A stretch of 33,705 bases of DNA from NCBI RefSeq assembly GCF_900766305.1, contig NZ_CAAFUZ010000009.1, positions 1 through 33,705 on the forward strand. Direction: 5' to 3'. The translations under genes and the position numbers were made by a program. The notes under the pieces are model-generated. The model made no database searches, was not told the DNA's origin, and was given only the letters and a program-made list of their open reading frames with translations. Below, piece by piece: positions 17,641 through 25,751 of the stretch; position 1 is the stretch's first letter; each line of letters begins with the position of its first letter. Origin of the DNA: an uncultured Gemella sp. (GTDB taxonomy: Bacteria; Bacillota; Bacilli; Staphylococcales; Gemellaceae).

Positions 17641-18288
17641 ATGGTTGCAATAGAATCAAAAGATGATTTATATGTTATTAATTTGTTAGAAGATTTTGAT
17701 GAATTTTATTTAGAATTAGAAAAATATGCCGAAGAGAATAGAGTACCGATTATAGATAAGATTGGGATAAGATTCTTAATTCAAATGCTTAAAGTAAAGA
17801 AAGCTAAGAATTTATTAGAAATAGGAACAGCAATTGGATATACATCTATTAAATTAGCTGAAAAAATAGGATGCAATGTCACAACTATTGAGCGTGATGA
17901 TAAGATGTATAACCAAGCAAAAAATAACATAGAAAAGAGAAATCTTACTGATAAAATAACATTACTTCATGCGGATGCGTTAGAACTTCAAGATGAAGTA
18001 GTGACAAACGCCCCATACGATGTAGTATTCATTGATGGCGCTAAGAGTCAAAGTAGAAAGTTTTTTGAATTATATGAACCATATTTTGCTGAGGATGTCG
18101 TAGTTATTACGGACAATGTACTATTCAAAGGAATGGTTGCAGATCCAAGTATTATTAAACACAGTAGAGATTTAAAACAACTTTCTAGAAAAATTAATAA
18201 TTACAATGAATGGTTATTAAAACATGAAAGTTATGAGAGTGTAATATTACCATTTGGAGATGGAATAACTATAACAACAAGAAAATAA
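17641..18288 (+). CDS. trmR: tRNA 5-hydroxyuridine methyltransferase (O-methyltransferase family 3)
   Basis: This 215-residue SAM-dependent methyltransferase has LLEIGTAIGYTSIKLAE (SAM-binding motif I), TTIERDD (acidic ribose contact), HADALEL, PYDVVFIDGAKSQ and VVITDNVLFKG (metal-site Asp-Asn). An in-frame ATG at 17629 precedes it, but GGAGG lies between that and the ATG at 17641, so I choose the latter. It heads the order trmR-trhP1-trhP2-udk-greA-mtnN known from Bacillus subtilis (yrrM onward), where it makes 5-methoxyuridine at the tRNA wobble position from the 5-hydroxyuridine formed by the two U32 proteins. The family is certain; the specific substrate rests on gene order. Confidence 0.85.
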   Translation: MVAIESKDDLYVINLLEDFDEFYLELEKYAEENRVPIIDKIGIRFLIQMLKVKKAKNLLEIGTAIGYTSIKLAEKIGCNVTTIERDDKMYNQAKNNIEKRNLTDKITLLHADALELQDEVVTNAPYDVVFIDGAKSQSRKFFELYEPYFAEDVVVITDNVLFKGMVADPSIIKHSRDLKQLSRKINNYNEWLLKHESYESVILPFGDGITITTRK

Positions 18289-18336
18289 AATTATAGAACT
18301 GTGAAGTTAGTATATTTTATTAAGAGAGGATAAAAA

Positions 18337-19263
18337 ATGACAGTAGAGTTAGTTGTAACACCGAAAAGTATTGATCATATTTATGAACTAATAAATGTAG
18401 GAGCTGATAGTTTCGTTATTGGTGAAGAAAAATATGGATTACGTCTTGCTGGTGAATTTAAGAGAGACGAATTAAAAAAAGCTATTGAGATTATACATCA
18501 AGCAGGTAAAAAAGCATATGTTAGTGTAAATGCAATATTCCATAATGAGTATATAGATGACTTAGTTGATTATTTACATTATTTATCAACACTAAATGTA
18601 GATGCTCTAATATATGGAGAACCAACAATTATTACAATTTTAAGAGAAGAAAATCTTGATTTTAAACTTCAATGGGATCCACATACATTAGCTACAAACT
18701 CTTTCTCATGTAATTATTGGGGGAAACGTGGAGCATATAGAACATGCCTTTCAAAAGAATTAACTATTGATGAAATTCTTGAAATTACAGGAAAAAGTGA
18801 ATATGAAATTGAAGTACAAGTTCAGGGAATGCTTTGTATGTTCCAATCTGTAAGGAAATTGGTGGATAACTATTTTATGTATAGTGGTAAAGAGAAGTAT
18901 ATTGAAGAATATAGTAATTCTAAGAAACTATTCCTATACAGTCAAGATAGAAATGAACGTTATCCAATTTTTGAGGATTCAAATGGGACACACATCATGA
19001 GTGCAAATGATATCTGTGCGATAGAAGAATTAGATCGTCTAATCGAAGCAGGGGTAACTGCATTTAAGATTGAAGGTGTTTTAAAAGATGAAGATTATAT
19101 CACAGAGGTTGTAACTATTTATCGTGATGCTATTGATCTTTATTATGAAGACAAAGAAGCTTATGAAGATGAAAAACAAGATTTCTATAACGATATAGAA
19201 AGAATTAAACCAAAATATAGAGAAGTAGACTTAGGATTCTTCTATAAGAAAACTATGTACTAA
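18337..19263 (+). CDS. trhP1: tRNA wobble-uridine hydroxylation protein TrhP1 (U32 family)
   Basis: This 308-residue protein has the U32 TIM-barrel features GADSFVIGEEKYGLRL near residue 28, LQWDPHTLATNSFSCNYWG near 121, a VQGMLCMFQSVRKLV segment and SANDICAIEELDRLIEAG. It is shorter than TrhP2 and lacks the C-terminal beta domain and the full GRC..C-C Cys cluster. Despite the old 'peptidase U32' name, this pair acts in prephenate-dependent hydroxylation of U34 in tRNA. An AGAGGA precedes the ATG and the gene starts 48 bases after trmR. The assignment follows homology and synteny with Bacillus yrrN. Confidence 0.87.
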   Translation: MTVELVVTPKSIDHIYELINVGADSFVIGEEKYGLRLAGEFKRDELKKAIEIIHQAGKKAYVSVNAIFHNEYIDDLVDYLHYLSTLNVDALIYGEPTIITILREENLDFKLQWDPHTLATNSFSCNYWGKRGAYRTCLSKELTIDEILEITGKSEYEIEVQVQGMLCMFQSVRKLVDNYFMYSGKEKYIEEYSNSKKLFLYSQDRNERYPIFEDSNGTHIMSANDICAIEELDRLIEAGVTAFKIEGVLKDEDYITEVVTIYRDAIDLYYEDKEAYEDEKQDFYNDIERIKPKYREVDLGFFYKKTMY

Positions 19264-19330
19264 TAATATTTTAAATTTTGAAAAGAGGATAAGGTTTCCT
19301 ATATAAAACCTAATAAAAAAGACAAGGAGG

Positions 19331-19360
19331 ATGGGTCATACTTGAATGTGACCTTAACTT
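19331..19360 (+). promoter_or_regulatory. Leader between ribosome site and TrhP2 start, with start-stop codons
   Basis: The only strong ribosome site is AAGGAGG at 19324-19330, about 30 bases before the trhP2 ATG. In the trhP2 frame the interval reads ATG GGT CAT ACT TGA ATG TGA CCT TAA CTT, that is, a four-codon frame, a bare start-stop and another stop. In a second frame, TTG at 19342 opens 15 codons that overlap the real start. Translation of trhP2 may depend on reinitiation. Confidence 0.5.
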
Positions 19361-20632
19361 ATGGCGATACCAAATATTTCAGAAATTAGAGACGGTAAGA
19401 GAGTAATAACGAAAAAACCAGAATTACTGCTTCCAGCAGGGAATTTAGAAAAATTAAAAATAGCTATTCATTATGGAGCAGACGCTGTGTTCTTAGGAGG
19501 ACAGGAGTTTGGGCTTCGTAGTAATGCAGACAACTTCACAATTGAAGAGATTAAAGAAGGTTGTGAATTCGCAGCAAAATATGGAGCTGATATTTATGTT
19601 ACAGCAAATATTATTGCGCACGATGAGAACTTTGAAGGATTAGATGAATTCTTAATGGGGCTTCAAGATGCAGGAGTAAGAGGAATTATCGTGGCGGATC
19701 CATATATTATTGAAAGATGTAAAGCTGTAGCTCCAAAAGTAGAGGTACATATTAGTACACAACAATCTATCTCAAACTATAAGGAAGTTAGATATTGGGA
19801 AAGTGAAGGAGTACACCGTGTAGTATTAGCTCGTGAAACAGGATATGAAGAAATTAAAGAAATTCGTGAAAAAACAGATGTTGAGATCGAGATGTTTGTT
19901 CACGGTGCGATGTGTATAGCATATTCTGGACGTTGTACATTAAGTAACTACATGACAGCTCGTGATAGTAACCGTGGAGGTTGCTGTCAGTCATGTCGTT
20001 GGAATTATGACCTTTATGAGGAAGGAACTGATGAAGATACTAAGTTATTCGATGAAGGTGCAAATCCTTATGCAATGAGTCCTAAAGATTTAACTTTAAT
20101 TGAAGCAGTACCAGAGATTATTGAATTAGGTATTGATTCGTTAAAAGTTGAAGGACGTATGAAATCTATTCACTATGTAGCAACAGTTGCAAGTGTGTAT
20201 AGAAAACTAATTGATGATTATTGTGCAGATCCAGATAATTTTGAGATGACACCAGAATATAAATTAGAATTATATAAATGTGCTAACCGTGATACTGCAA
20301 TGTCATTCTTCTATGAGATTCCTAAGTATTCTGAACAAATGTTTGGAAATGAAGGTGGTAAGAAAACAAACTATGACTTCGTTGGGCAAGTTCTTCACTA
20401 TGATGAAGAAACTCAAATTGCAACAATTCAACAACGTAACTTCTTTAAAACAGGTCAAGAGGTTGAATTCTTTGGACCAGAGATTGATACATTTAGACAA
20501 GTTATCGGTGAAATTTATGATGAAGATGGTGAATTACTAGATGCAGCAAGACACCCACTTCAAATTATTAGAACAAAATTAGACTCTAGAGTATTTAAAA
20601 GCAATATGATGCGAAAGGAAATGGGACGCTAA
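19361..20632 (+). CDS. trhP2: tRNA wobble-uridine hydroxylation protein TrhP2 (U32 family)
   Basis: This 423-residue protein shows the full U32 pattern: [67 protein letters not shown] and [14 protein letters not shown], whose Cys residues bind an Fe-S cluster in this family, then a C-terminal beta domain ([12 protein letters not shown] onward). An in-frame TAA at 19355-19357 rules out an upstream start, so ATG 19361 is firm even though its ribosome site is unusually distant. It partners TrhP1 in forming 5-hydroxyuridine at tRNA position 34. Its stop codon overlaps the udk start (TAATG), so the two are translationally coupled. Confidence 0.92.
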   Translation: MAIPNISEIRDGKRVITKKPELLLPAGNLEKLKIAIHYGADAVFLGGQEFGLRSNADNFTIEEIKEGCEFAAKYGADIYVTANIIAHDENFEGLDEFLMGLQDAGVRGIIVADPYIIERCKAVAPKVEVHISTQQSISNYKEVRYWESEGVHRVVLARETGYEEIKEIREKTDVEIEMFVHGAMCIAYSGRCTLSNYMTARDSNRGGCCQSCRWNYDLYEEGTDEDTKLFDEGANPYAMSPKDLTLIEAVPEIIELGIDSLKVEGRMKSIHYVATVASVYRKLIDDYCADPDNFEMTPEYKLELYKCANRDTAMSFFYEIPKYSEQMFGNEGGKKTNYDFVGQVLHYDEETQIATIQQRNFFKTGQEVEFFGPEIDTFRQVIGEIYDEDGELLDAARHPLQIIRTKLDSRVFKSNMMRKEMGR

Positions 20633-21258
20633 TGACTACAAAACGACCAAAAATTATCGGTATTGTTGGAGGAAGCGGTAGTGGTAAAACTACTGTTACT
20701 AAAAGAATTATAGACGAGTTAACTCAAGATAAAGTGGCTTTAATCGAGCAGGATTATTACTACAAAGATCAAAGCCATATGACAATGGATGAAAGAGTTA
20801 AAACAAACTATGATCACCCTAGTGCATTTGATAACGAGTTACTTTACAACCATTTATTAGAGTTAATCGAAGGAAAAGCTGTTGAATTACCAGTCTATGA
20901 TTACGTAAACCACACTAGAAGTAGTGAACAGAAACACCAAGAACCTAAAGATGTAATTATTATCGAAGGTATGTTTGGTCTTTATTCAGAAAAACTACGT
21001 GAATTAATGGATATTAAGATTTTCGTTGATACTCCGAGTGATCTTCGCATTTTAAGAAGATTATTACGCGATATTAATGAACGTGGAAGAACTGTAGAAT
21101 CAGTAATTAATCAATATTTAGTGTCTGTTAGACCGATGCATGAAAAGTATATTAAACCAACTAAACAATATGCTGATATTATTGTTCCTGATGGTGGATA
21201 TAATGATATTGCGATTGATATTTTAATAACAAAAATCAAATCGCTACTAGCAAAATAA
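20632..21258 (+). CDS. udk: Uridine kinase
   Basis: This 208-residue cytosolic kinase phosphorylates uridine and cytidine in pyrimidine salvage. GGSGSGKT at residues 13-20 is the P-loop. [36 protein letters not shown] and [11 protein letters not shown] are the substrate- and lid-binding segments usual for the family, and the length is typical. The ATG overlaps the trhP2 stop by one base. greA follows after a 48-base gap that holds a TATAAT (21271-21276), so greA may have an extra promoter. Confidence 0.95.
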   Translation: MTTKRPKIIGIVGGSGSGKTTVTKRIIDELTQDKVALIEQDYYYKDQSHMTMDERVKTNYDHPSAFDNELLYNHLLELIEGKAVELPVYDYVNHTRSSEQKHQEPKDVIIIEGMFGLYSEKLRELMDIKIFVDTPSDLRILRRLLRDINERGRTVESVINQYLVSVRPMHEKYIKPTKQYADIIVPDGGYNDIAIDILITKIKSLLAK

Positions 21259-21306
21259 TAAAAAAAAAGATATAATATAGAGTAGACTAAAAAAAGGAGT
21301 ATTACC

Positions 21307-21795
21307 ATGGCTTTAGAAGAAAAATTAGAATATCAAATGACCCAAGAAGGTTATGACAAACTTGTTGAAGAATTAGAACACTATAAAAAAGTAAAACGTC
21401 CAGAAGTAATTGAAAAAATTAAAATCGCACGTAGTTTCGGGGACTTATCTGAGAACTCTGAGTACGATGCAGCAAAAGATGAACAAGGATTCATCGAGCA
21501 AAGAATTTTAGAGATGGAACAAATGATTCGTTATGCTGTTATTATCGAATTAGATGAGAAATCAAGCACAATTCGTTTAGGTAACAAAGTAACTTATCAA
21601 GAACTACCAGACGGGTTAACAGAAACTTACAAAATCGTAGGTAGTGCTGAGGCTAATCCATTTGAATACAAAATTTCAAATGAATCTCCAGTGGCACAAG
21701 CTTTATTAGGAAAAGAAGTTGGAGATATTGCGAAAGTTTCATTACCAACAGGGCCAGAAGATTCAATGGATATCAAAATTCTAGCGGTAGAATAG
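21307..21795 (+). CDS. greA: Transcription elongation factor GreA
   Basis: This 162-residue factor rescues backtracked RNA polymerase by stimulating transcript cleavage. The N-terminal coiled coil (about 10-77) includes the acidic tip [15 protein letters not shown], whose Asp and Glu reach the polymerase active site. The C-terminal FKBP-like domain begins near residue 85 with [10 protein letters not shown] and contains the usual S-(N/P)-x-SP-x-x-x-A-L-x-G pattern. AAAGGAG precedes the ATG. It stands between udk and mtnN as in Bacillus. Confidence 0.96.
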   Translation: MALEEKLEYQMTQEGYDKLVEELEHYKKVKRPEVIEKIKIARSFGDLSENSEYDAAKDEQGFIEQRILEMEQMIRYAVIIELDEKSSTIRLGNKVTYQELPDGLTETYKIVGSAEANPFEYKISNESPVAQALLGKEVGDIAKVSLPTGPEDSMDIKILAVE

Positions 21796-21799
21796 TATT

Positions 21800-22483
21800 A
21801 TGATAGCATTAATCGGTGCAATGCCAGAAGAAGTGGCTATAATAAAAGAAAAAATAGAAAATTTACAAGAGAAAAAAATAGCACATGTAACGTTTTATGA
21901 AGGTAAATATGAAGGACGCGATATTGTTCTTATGTTAAGTTTACCAGGGAAGGTGAATGCTGCTATTGCTACAACTCTATTATTAGATCACTATAAACCA
22001 GAATATGTGATTAATATAGGAACATGTGGTGCCTTACAAGGTGATATGGAAATTGGGGACATGATCGTTGCTACAGAAGTAAGACATTTTGATGTTGATG
22101 CGACAGAGTTTGGCTATGAAATTGGTCAAGTACCACAAATGCCACCAGCGTATAAGAGTGATGAAGAGTTGCAAAAACTAGCTTCAGAAATAAGTTTACC
22201 AGATCATAATATTCATTTTGGTTTAGTGGGTACATCAGACTCATTTATCTCTAATAAAGAGTTGAAAAAAGGAATATTGAAAAACTTTCCTAATATGCAA
22301 GTAGTTGAAATGGAAGCAGCAGCGATTGCTCAAACTTGTTACCAATTTGGAACAAAATTTATAGTTTGCCGTAGTGTAAGTGATAAAGCAGAAGAAGGAA
22401 CTCGAGTTACTTTTGATGAATTCTTACAAATAGCTGCAGTAAATTCATCTATATTAACTACAGAACTAATAAAAAAACTTTAA
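21800..22483 (+). CDS. mtnN: 5'-Methylthioadenosine/S-adenosylhomocysteine nucleosidase
   Basis: This 227-residue enzyme removes adenine from methylthioadenosine and S-adenosylhomocysteine, recycling products of methylation (including that by TrmR upstream) and feeding AI-2 formation where LuxS is present. Motifs are IGAMPEEVAII at the N-terminus with the catalytic Glu, INIGTCGAL, GLVGTSDSFI, VVEMEAAAIAQTCY (substrate-binding Met-Glu) and CRSVSDKA with the catalytic Asp. It begins four bases after greA with only a weak ribosome site, suggesting coupling. A hairpin follows. Confidence 0.95.
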   Translation: MIALIGAMPEEVAIIKEKIENLQEKKIAHVTFYEGKYEGRDIVLMLSLPGKVNAAIATTLLLDHYKPEYVINIGTCGALQGDMEIGDMIVATEVRHFDVDATEFGYEIGQVPQMPPAYKSDEELQKLASEISLPDHNIHFGLVGTSDSFISNKELKKGILKNFPNMQVVEMEAAAIAQTCYQFGTKFIVCRSVSDKAEEGTRVTFDEFLQIAAVNSSILTTELIKKL

Positions 22484-22497
22484 AATTAATTATAAAT

Positions 22498-22530
22498 CAG
22501 CAAAGGAGAGCAAAAAGCTTTTCTTTGCTG
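22498..22530 (+). terminator. Hairpin after mtnN
   Basis: CAGCAAAGGAGAGC (22498-22511) and GCTTTTCTTTGCTG (22517-22530) form a 14-base stem with two wobbles and a 5-base loop. The tail, TAATATTTAT, is only moderately T-rich. Confidence 0.6.
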
Positions 22531-22559
22531 TAATATTTATGTGAAGTAGGAGGGAAAGT

Positions 22560-22967
22560 ATGATAACTATATTATCGAAATTATTTTTAATATTAACATC
22601 TGAAAAACTTCCGAGTTATACATTGAAATCAATAAAAAGTGGAGGATATACAAAAGAAGAATTAGATATAATCTGTAAAATTGTGAAAGATGATTATACA
22701 AGTTATAAAAAAGGTTTTAAAGTAGCAGTAGTAATGGTATTTTTTACAACTACACTCATATTATTCCTCGGATTATATCAAAGAGCCCCTGGAGCGTTTT
22801 TAATTGATATGTTGATTTTGTATATTGTGATATTTACATTGATATTTATGTTGATTTATGTACAAAAAGTCAATAAAATTCGAAAAACATTTTTAAAAGC
22901 GGTGAAAAAAGGTTATCCAGAATTATATAATGAATATGAAGATAAGTTACATGAATATGAAGATTAA
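22560..22967 (+). CDS. Hypothetical two-helix membrane protein
   Basis: I do not recognise this 135-residue protein. It has a soluble N-terminal part of about 50 residues (GGYTKEELDIICKIVKDDY), two membrane helices (about 52-74 and 81-102) separated by a short loop, and a charged, Glu/Tyr-rich tail (YNEYEDKLHEYED). TAGGAGGG precedes the ATG. It lies after the mtnN hairpin and about 100 bases before the flippase-like gene. No domain or function can be assigned. Confidence 0.75.
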   Translation: MITILSKLFLILTSEKLPSYTLKSIKSGGYTKEELDIICKIVKDDYTSYKKGFKVAVVMVFFTTTLILFLGLYQRAPGAFLIDMLILYIVIFTLIFMLIYVQKVNKIRKTFLKAVKKGYPELYNEYEDKLHEYED

Positions 22968-23065
22968 AAAATATTATAGTCATAATTTTATGTAATTAAT
23001 TGTATTGAAAAAAAAGTTATAAAATGTTAATATAAAGTAGATAAATATTATATAAGGAAAAGAAA

Positions 23066-24031
23066 ATGAAAAATATTACTGAAAGAAGATCCTTTAATTA
23101 TTTGAAGAACTTAGTTCAGATAAGTTTGGGATTATTGATATTTTATTTAATTTTTTCCTATTTTAAAAAAGAGATAGTTAGTTTAGACTTCAAAAAAATA
23201 CATCATCTCACTCTAACTATAGGAGAGGTGAAATTTTTAGTGGTTTTATTAAGTGGCCTATTAGGTATAAGTATTTTATGCTTATATGATTATTTTGTTC
23301 TAAAGGCTATTAATTTAACGAAAAATATGTCTTCATTCCGTATTTTTAAAATTAGTTTTATGACTAACACATTAAATATGGTACTAGGTTTTGGTGGCTT
23401 TATTGGTGCCGGACTTAGATATTATATGTACAAACCATATACAAAAAACGGAAAAACATTAGTTACTGCAATAGGGATGATTCTTATTTCTATGCTTTCT
23501 GGAATCAGTCTATTGTCAATTTTTGTAGTATTAAATGTCTTTCCAGGACAAGCGTTATATGCTAATAATAAAATCTTTTATTATTCATTAATATTGATGT
23601 CTTTATTTTTACCATTATATCTATTTTTTAATTTGAGAAAACCAAGAATTAGAACGGATAGATACTTAAGTGTTAAATTGACAGTAATTTCTTTTTTAGA
23701 ATGGGTATTTGCAGCCCTTATTATTCTTATGATTCTTTATTTTTATACGGGAGATTTAGTAGCTGATAAGGAATTACAGATAATGGGAGTTATAATAGTA
23801 GCATCAATAGTAGGCTTATTAACTATGATTCCAGGAGGATTAGGTACTTTTGATACTTTAGTTCTTATCGGACTTAAAAATTTGGGTATAAATCCAGAAA
23901 TTATAGGTGCGACAATTATAATATACAGATTGTCATATTATGTTGTTCCGTTTACTATTGGATGTTTTATGTTCCTAACTGAAGGAATTAGAATGATAAA
24001 AGATAAATTTAAGAGAGGAGAAAAGTTATGA
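23066..24031 (+). CDS. MprF-flippase-like integral membrane protein (LPG synthase TM / UPF0104 family)
   Basis: This 321-residue protein has about eight membrane segments and the pattern of the N-terminal flippase half of MprF: GFGGFIGAGLRYYMYK in the middle and TMIPGGLGTFDTLVLIGL near 256-273, where the family usually has PGG-x-G-x-x-(D/E). The C-terminal aminoacyl-transferase domain of full MprF is absent, so it cannot make lysyl-phosphatidylglycerol on its own. Its stop overlaps the start of the PlsY-like gene by four bases (ATGA), which argues for a shared role in membrane lipids. The ribosome site AAGGAAAAG is moderate. The transported lipid is unknown. Confidence 0.82.
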   Translation: MKNITERRSFNYLKNLVQISLGLLIFYLIFSYFKKEIVSLDFKKIHHLTLTIGEVKFLVVLLSGLLGISILCLYDYFVLKAINLTKNMSSFRIFKISFMTNTLNMVLGFGGFIGAGLRYYMYKPYTKNGKTLVTAIGMILISMLSGISLLSIFVVLNVFPGQALYANNKIFYYSLILMSLFLPLYLFFNLRKPRIRTDRYLSVKLTVISFLEWVFAALIILMILYFYTGDLVADKELQIMGVIIVASIVGLLTMIPGGLGTFDTLVLIGLKNLGINPEIIGATIIIYRLSYYVVPFTIGCFMFLTEGIRMIKDKFKRGEKL

Positions 24032-24627
24032 TTACGACGATAATTTATGCGATAGTTGCCTATTTTATTGGAAATGTTATGGGTGGAAAATTATTAGAAA
24101 AGATCTATAAAGAAGAATTTACTAATAAAGGCTCTGGTAATGTTGGGGCAAGAAATGCAGGACGTGTTTTAGGTCCTAGATCGTTTTTATTTGTTCTAGC
24201 AGTAGATTTTTTCAAAGGATTTTTTGTAGTTATATTACTGAAAATATTAGATGTTGATCCAAAAATTATATATATCTGTATAGTATTAGTATTATTAGGT
24301 CACATAAAACCTATTATCTTTAAGTTTAAAGGTGGTAAGGGGGTTGCGACATTCTTTGGTTGTTTAGCAGCATTATCATTAAATTTATTCTTAATCTTAA
24401 TACTTTGTACATTAGTTATAGCTATTATCGTAAAAAGTTTAACAATTGGGTTTTATTCTAGTCTTCCATTTGTAACGTATATAAACTATGTAGAAAATCC
24501 ATCATTTATAATACTAGGAATTTTTCTACTAGCAGTTTTATTAATAAGTGTAGTAGCTGTAAAAGATATAGAAGAGTCATTTAATAAATATTTTAGTACA
24601 AGAAAAATTAAGAAATCAGTTCGATAG
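24028..24627 (+). CDS. PlsY-family glycerol-3-phosphate acyltransferase homologue
   Basis: This 199-residue, five-helix membrane protein has the PlsY family motifs: NKGSGNVGARNAGRVLGPRS at about 32-51, FKGGKGVATFFG near 106-117, and a GHIKPIIFKF stretch before it. PlsY moves an acyl chain from acyl phosphate to glycerol-3-phosphate. The first motif differs from the common GSGN-x-GATN form in having Arg for Thr (GARNAGR), as in divergent paralogues, so it may not be the housekeeping PlsY. It is translationally coupled to the MprF-like gene, and GAGGAG precedes its start. The stop codon falls inside the terminator hairpin. Confidence 0.85.
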   Translation: MITTIIYAIVAYFIGNVMGGKLLEKIYKEEFTNKGSGNVGARNAGRVLGPRSFLFVLAVDFFKGFFVVILLKILDVDPKIIYICIVLVLLGHIKPIIFKFKGGKGVATFFGCLAALSLNLFLILILCTLVIAIIVKSLTIGFYSSLPFVTYINYVENPSFIILGIFLLAVLLISVVAVKDIEESFNKYFSTRKIKKSVR

Positions 24628-24647
24628 TGAGCTGATTTCTTTTTTTT
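24610..24647. terminator. Bidirectional terminator overlapping the end of the PlsY-like gene
   Basis: AAGAAATCAG (24610-24619) and CTGATTTCTT (24632-24641) form a perfect stem followed by a T run. The PlsY-like stop codon lies in the loop, and the convergent minus-strand gene ends two bases further on. Confidence 0.8.
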
Positions 24648-24648
24648 G

Positions 24649-25041
24649 TTATTTAGAATTGTTTTTTCGTAGTTCTTGTCTTATAAGTAGAGTGCGTTTA
24701 ATATTAATTATTGCATATAATAAGAGTAATATTGCAGAAATTGCATATAAAATATAGGTATATTCTACTCTTTTAATTTTACTGATAAAGCCAAGTGAAG
24801 GTATTGAGAATATTGTTAGTATTGCTACAGTGTATATAGTAAATTCATACTTTAATAGATTCAAAACTTTATTTGTTTTTATTAATAATTTATTTTTTTC
24901 TTGAAAATATCTCACAAAGCTCACGTAGACACATATCGGAATAGTTGAGTAGAAATAGAAGATATTTTTTGTATAAAAAAATGCTGAAACTAGTACGATC
25001 AAAATAGGAAAAGTGATGATTAAGTATTTGTTATATTTCAT
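24649..25041 (-). CDS. Hypothetical four-helix membrane protein
   Basis: I do not recognise this 130-residue protein. It has about four hydrophobic segments (roughly 6-24, 26-46, 68-86 and 95-113) and ends in a basic tail (IKRTLLIRQELRKNNSK). The frame is open to an upstream ATG at 25113, but GGGAGGG sits just before the ATG at 25041, which gives MKYNKYLIITF, so I choose that. It is convergent with the PlsY-like gene and divergent from the small basic peptide at 25368. No function can be assigned; a link to the peptide is only a possibility. Confidence 0.65.
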   Translation of the reverse strand: MKYNKYLIITFPILIVLVSAFFYTKNIFYFYSTIPICVYVSFVRYFQEKNKLLIKTNKVLNLLKYEFTIYTVAILTIFSIPSLGFISKIKRVEYTYILYAISAILLLLYAIINIKRTLLIRQELRKNNSK

Positions 25042-25367
25042 ATAATTCCCTCCCTTTTTTATATGAAAAGTAATATATAAAGAATAATAAAAGTGAAATT
25101 GACTAAGTTTCAAGTCCTTTATCTAAATTTCATTATAACATAATAAATGAAAGAAGGTATCATATTTTTTGAATAATTCTATTCTAAGAGAAATTATTTT
25201 CTGTATAATATAGAATAAAATACTGTGAAACTTAAATATTACTCTAACTATAATTAAATTTCATTTTTAATTATAGTTTAAAGTTGATTTAAGTGATTTT
25301 AAAGTAGGTGGCGTATAATACATTTATTAAATAACTGATTATAAATAAAAAGTAGGAGATGATTTAT
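25042..25367. promoter_or_regulatory. Non-coding region with a 13-bp inverted repeat
   Basis: This AT-rich gap holds a perfect inverted repeat, AACTATAATTAAA (25246-25258) and TTTAATTATAGTT (25266-25278), with a 7-base spacer and no T run on either strand. TATAAT at 25314-25319 lies about 50 bases before the small ORF, without a well-placed -35. The dyad could be an operator between the divergent genes. Confidence 0.35.
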
Positions 25368-25475
25368 ATGTCGATTAAGAAAATAGCAAAACTACTAGCG
25401 GATAAGAGAGTTAGGAAAATAGTATGGATGATAATAAGTCATCGTAAATTCAAGAAAATATTGAAGAAAATATAG
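25368..25475 (+). CDS. Small, very basic peptide (35 residues), possibly the start of a decayed gene
   Basis: An ATG nine bases after AGGAG opens 35 codons: MSIKKIAKLLADKRVRKI followed by VWMIISHRKFKKILKKI. It has 10 Lys and 3 Arg against one Asp, and one Trp. Basic and hydrophobic residues alternate as in a membrane-active amphipathic helix. Thirteen bases after the stop, another frame reads KLRITTALIILAAGTVISE (25489-25548), a hydrophobic stretch without its own start. That suggests a longer protein broken by a frameshift and a stop. It could be a leaderless bacteriocin-like or toxin-like peptide, or a pseudogene remnant. A terminator follows. I recognise no family. Confidence 0.4.
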   Translation: MSIKKIAKLLADKRVRKIVWMIISHRKFKKILKKI

Positions 25476-25564
25476 AAATAAAGAATAAAAATTACGTATA
25501 ACAACAGCATTAATTATATTAGCTGCTGGAACAGTTATTAGTGAATAATTTATAAAATAAAATA

Positions 25565-25602
25565 GGTAGAAATCTACAATAAAGTAGTGTTTCTACCTTT
25601 AT
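25565..25602 (+). terminator. Terminator after the small basic peptide
   Basis: GGTAGAAA (25565-25572) pairs with TTTCTACC (25590-25597), with an inner CTAC/GTAG stem, and TTTATTT follows. Confidence 0.7.
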
Positions 25603-25615
25603 TTAATTTTAACTC

Positions 25616-25665
25616 GAAGTCAATTTCATTACGATTTAGGTATTTGTAAATCGTAATAGTTACTT
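25616..25665. promoter_or_regulatory. Zur-box-like dyad upstream of the metallothionein-like gene
   Basis: ATTACGATTTA (25628-25638) and TAAATCGTAAT (25647-25657) are perfect inverted half-sites eight bases apart. Each matches half of the Gram-positive Zur consensus TCGTAAT-N-ATTACGA. The 15-base window TCGTAATAGTTACTT (25651-25665) matches 11 of 14 consensus bases, and TCAATTTCATTACGA (25620-25634) matches 10 of 14 by my count. The dyad could also fold as a hairpin. Zur binding is inference. Confidence 0.45.
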
Positions 25666-25679
25666 AAGACGAGAATCTA

Positions 25680-25708
25680 TTGACTTGTTATATAAAACAT
25701 AATAAAAT
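25680..25708 (+). promoter_or_regulatory. Promoter of the metallothionein-like gene
   Basis: TTGACT (25680-25685), a 17-base spacer and TAAAAT (25703-25708) form a strong sigma-A-type promoter 43 bases upstream of the start codon. Part of the -35 lies in ATTGACTT, which is complementary to AAGTCAAT at 25617-25624. Confidence 0.6.
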
Positions 25709-25751
25709 TTAACTATAGAATAATAGATTAAATAATACGGAGGCGATTAAT

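Noticed and set aside
19331..19360. Reading TGA as a sense codon to extend TrhP2 upstream
   Set aside because: A TAA also interrupts the frame, and genes in the window end normally at TGA (for example at 24029-24031), so no alternative code is indicated.
25565..25657. CRISPR-like or tandem repeat array near the metallothionein-like gene
   Set aside because: The repeats are two unrelated hairpins, not regularly spaced direct repeats with spacers.
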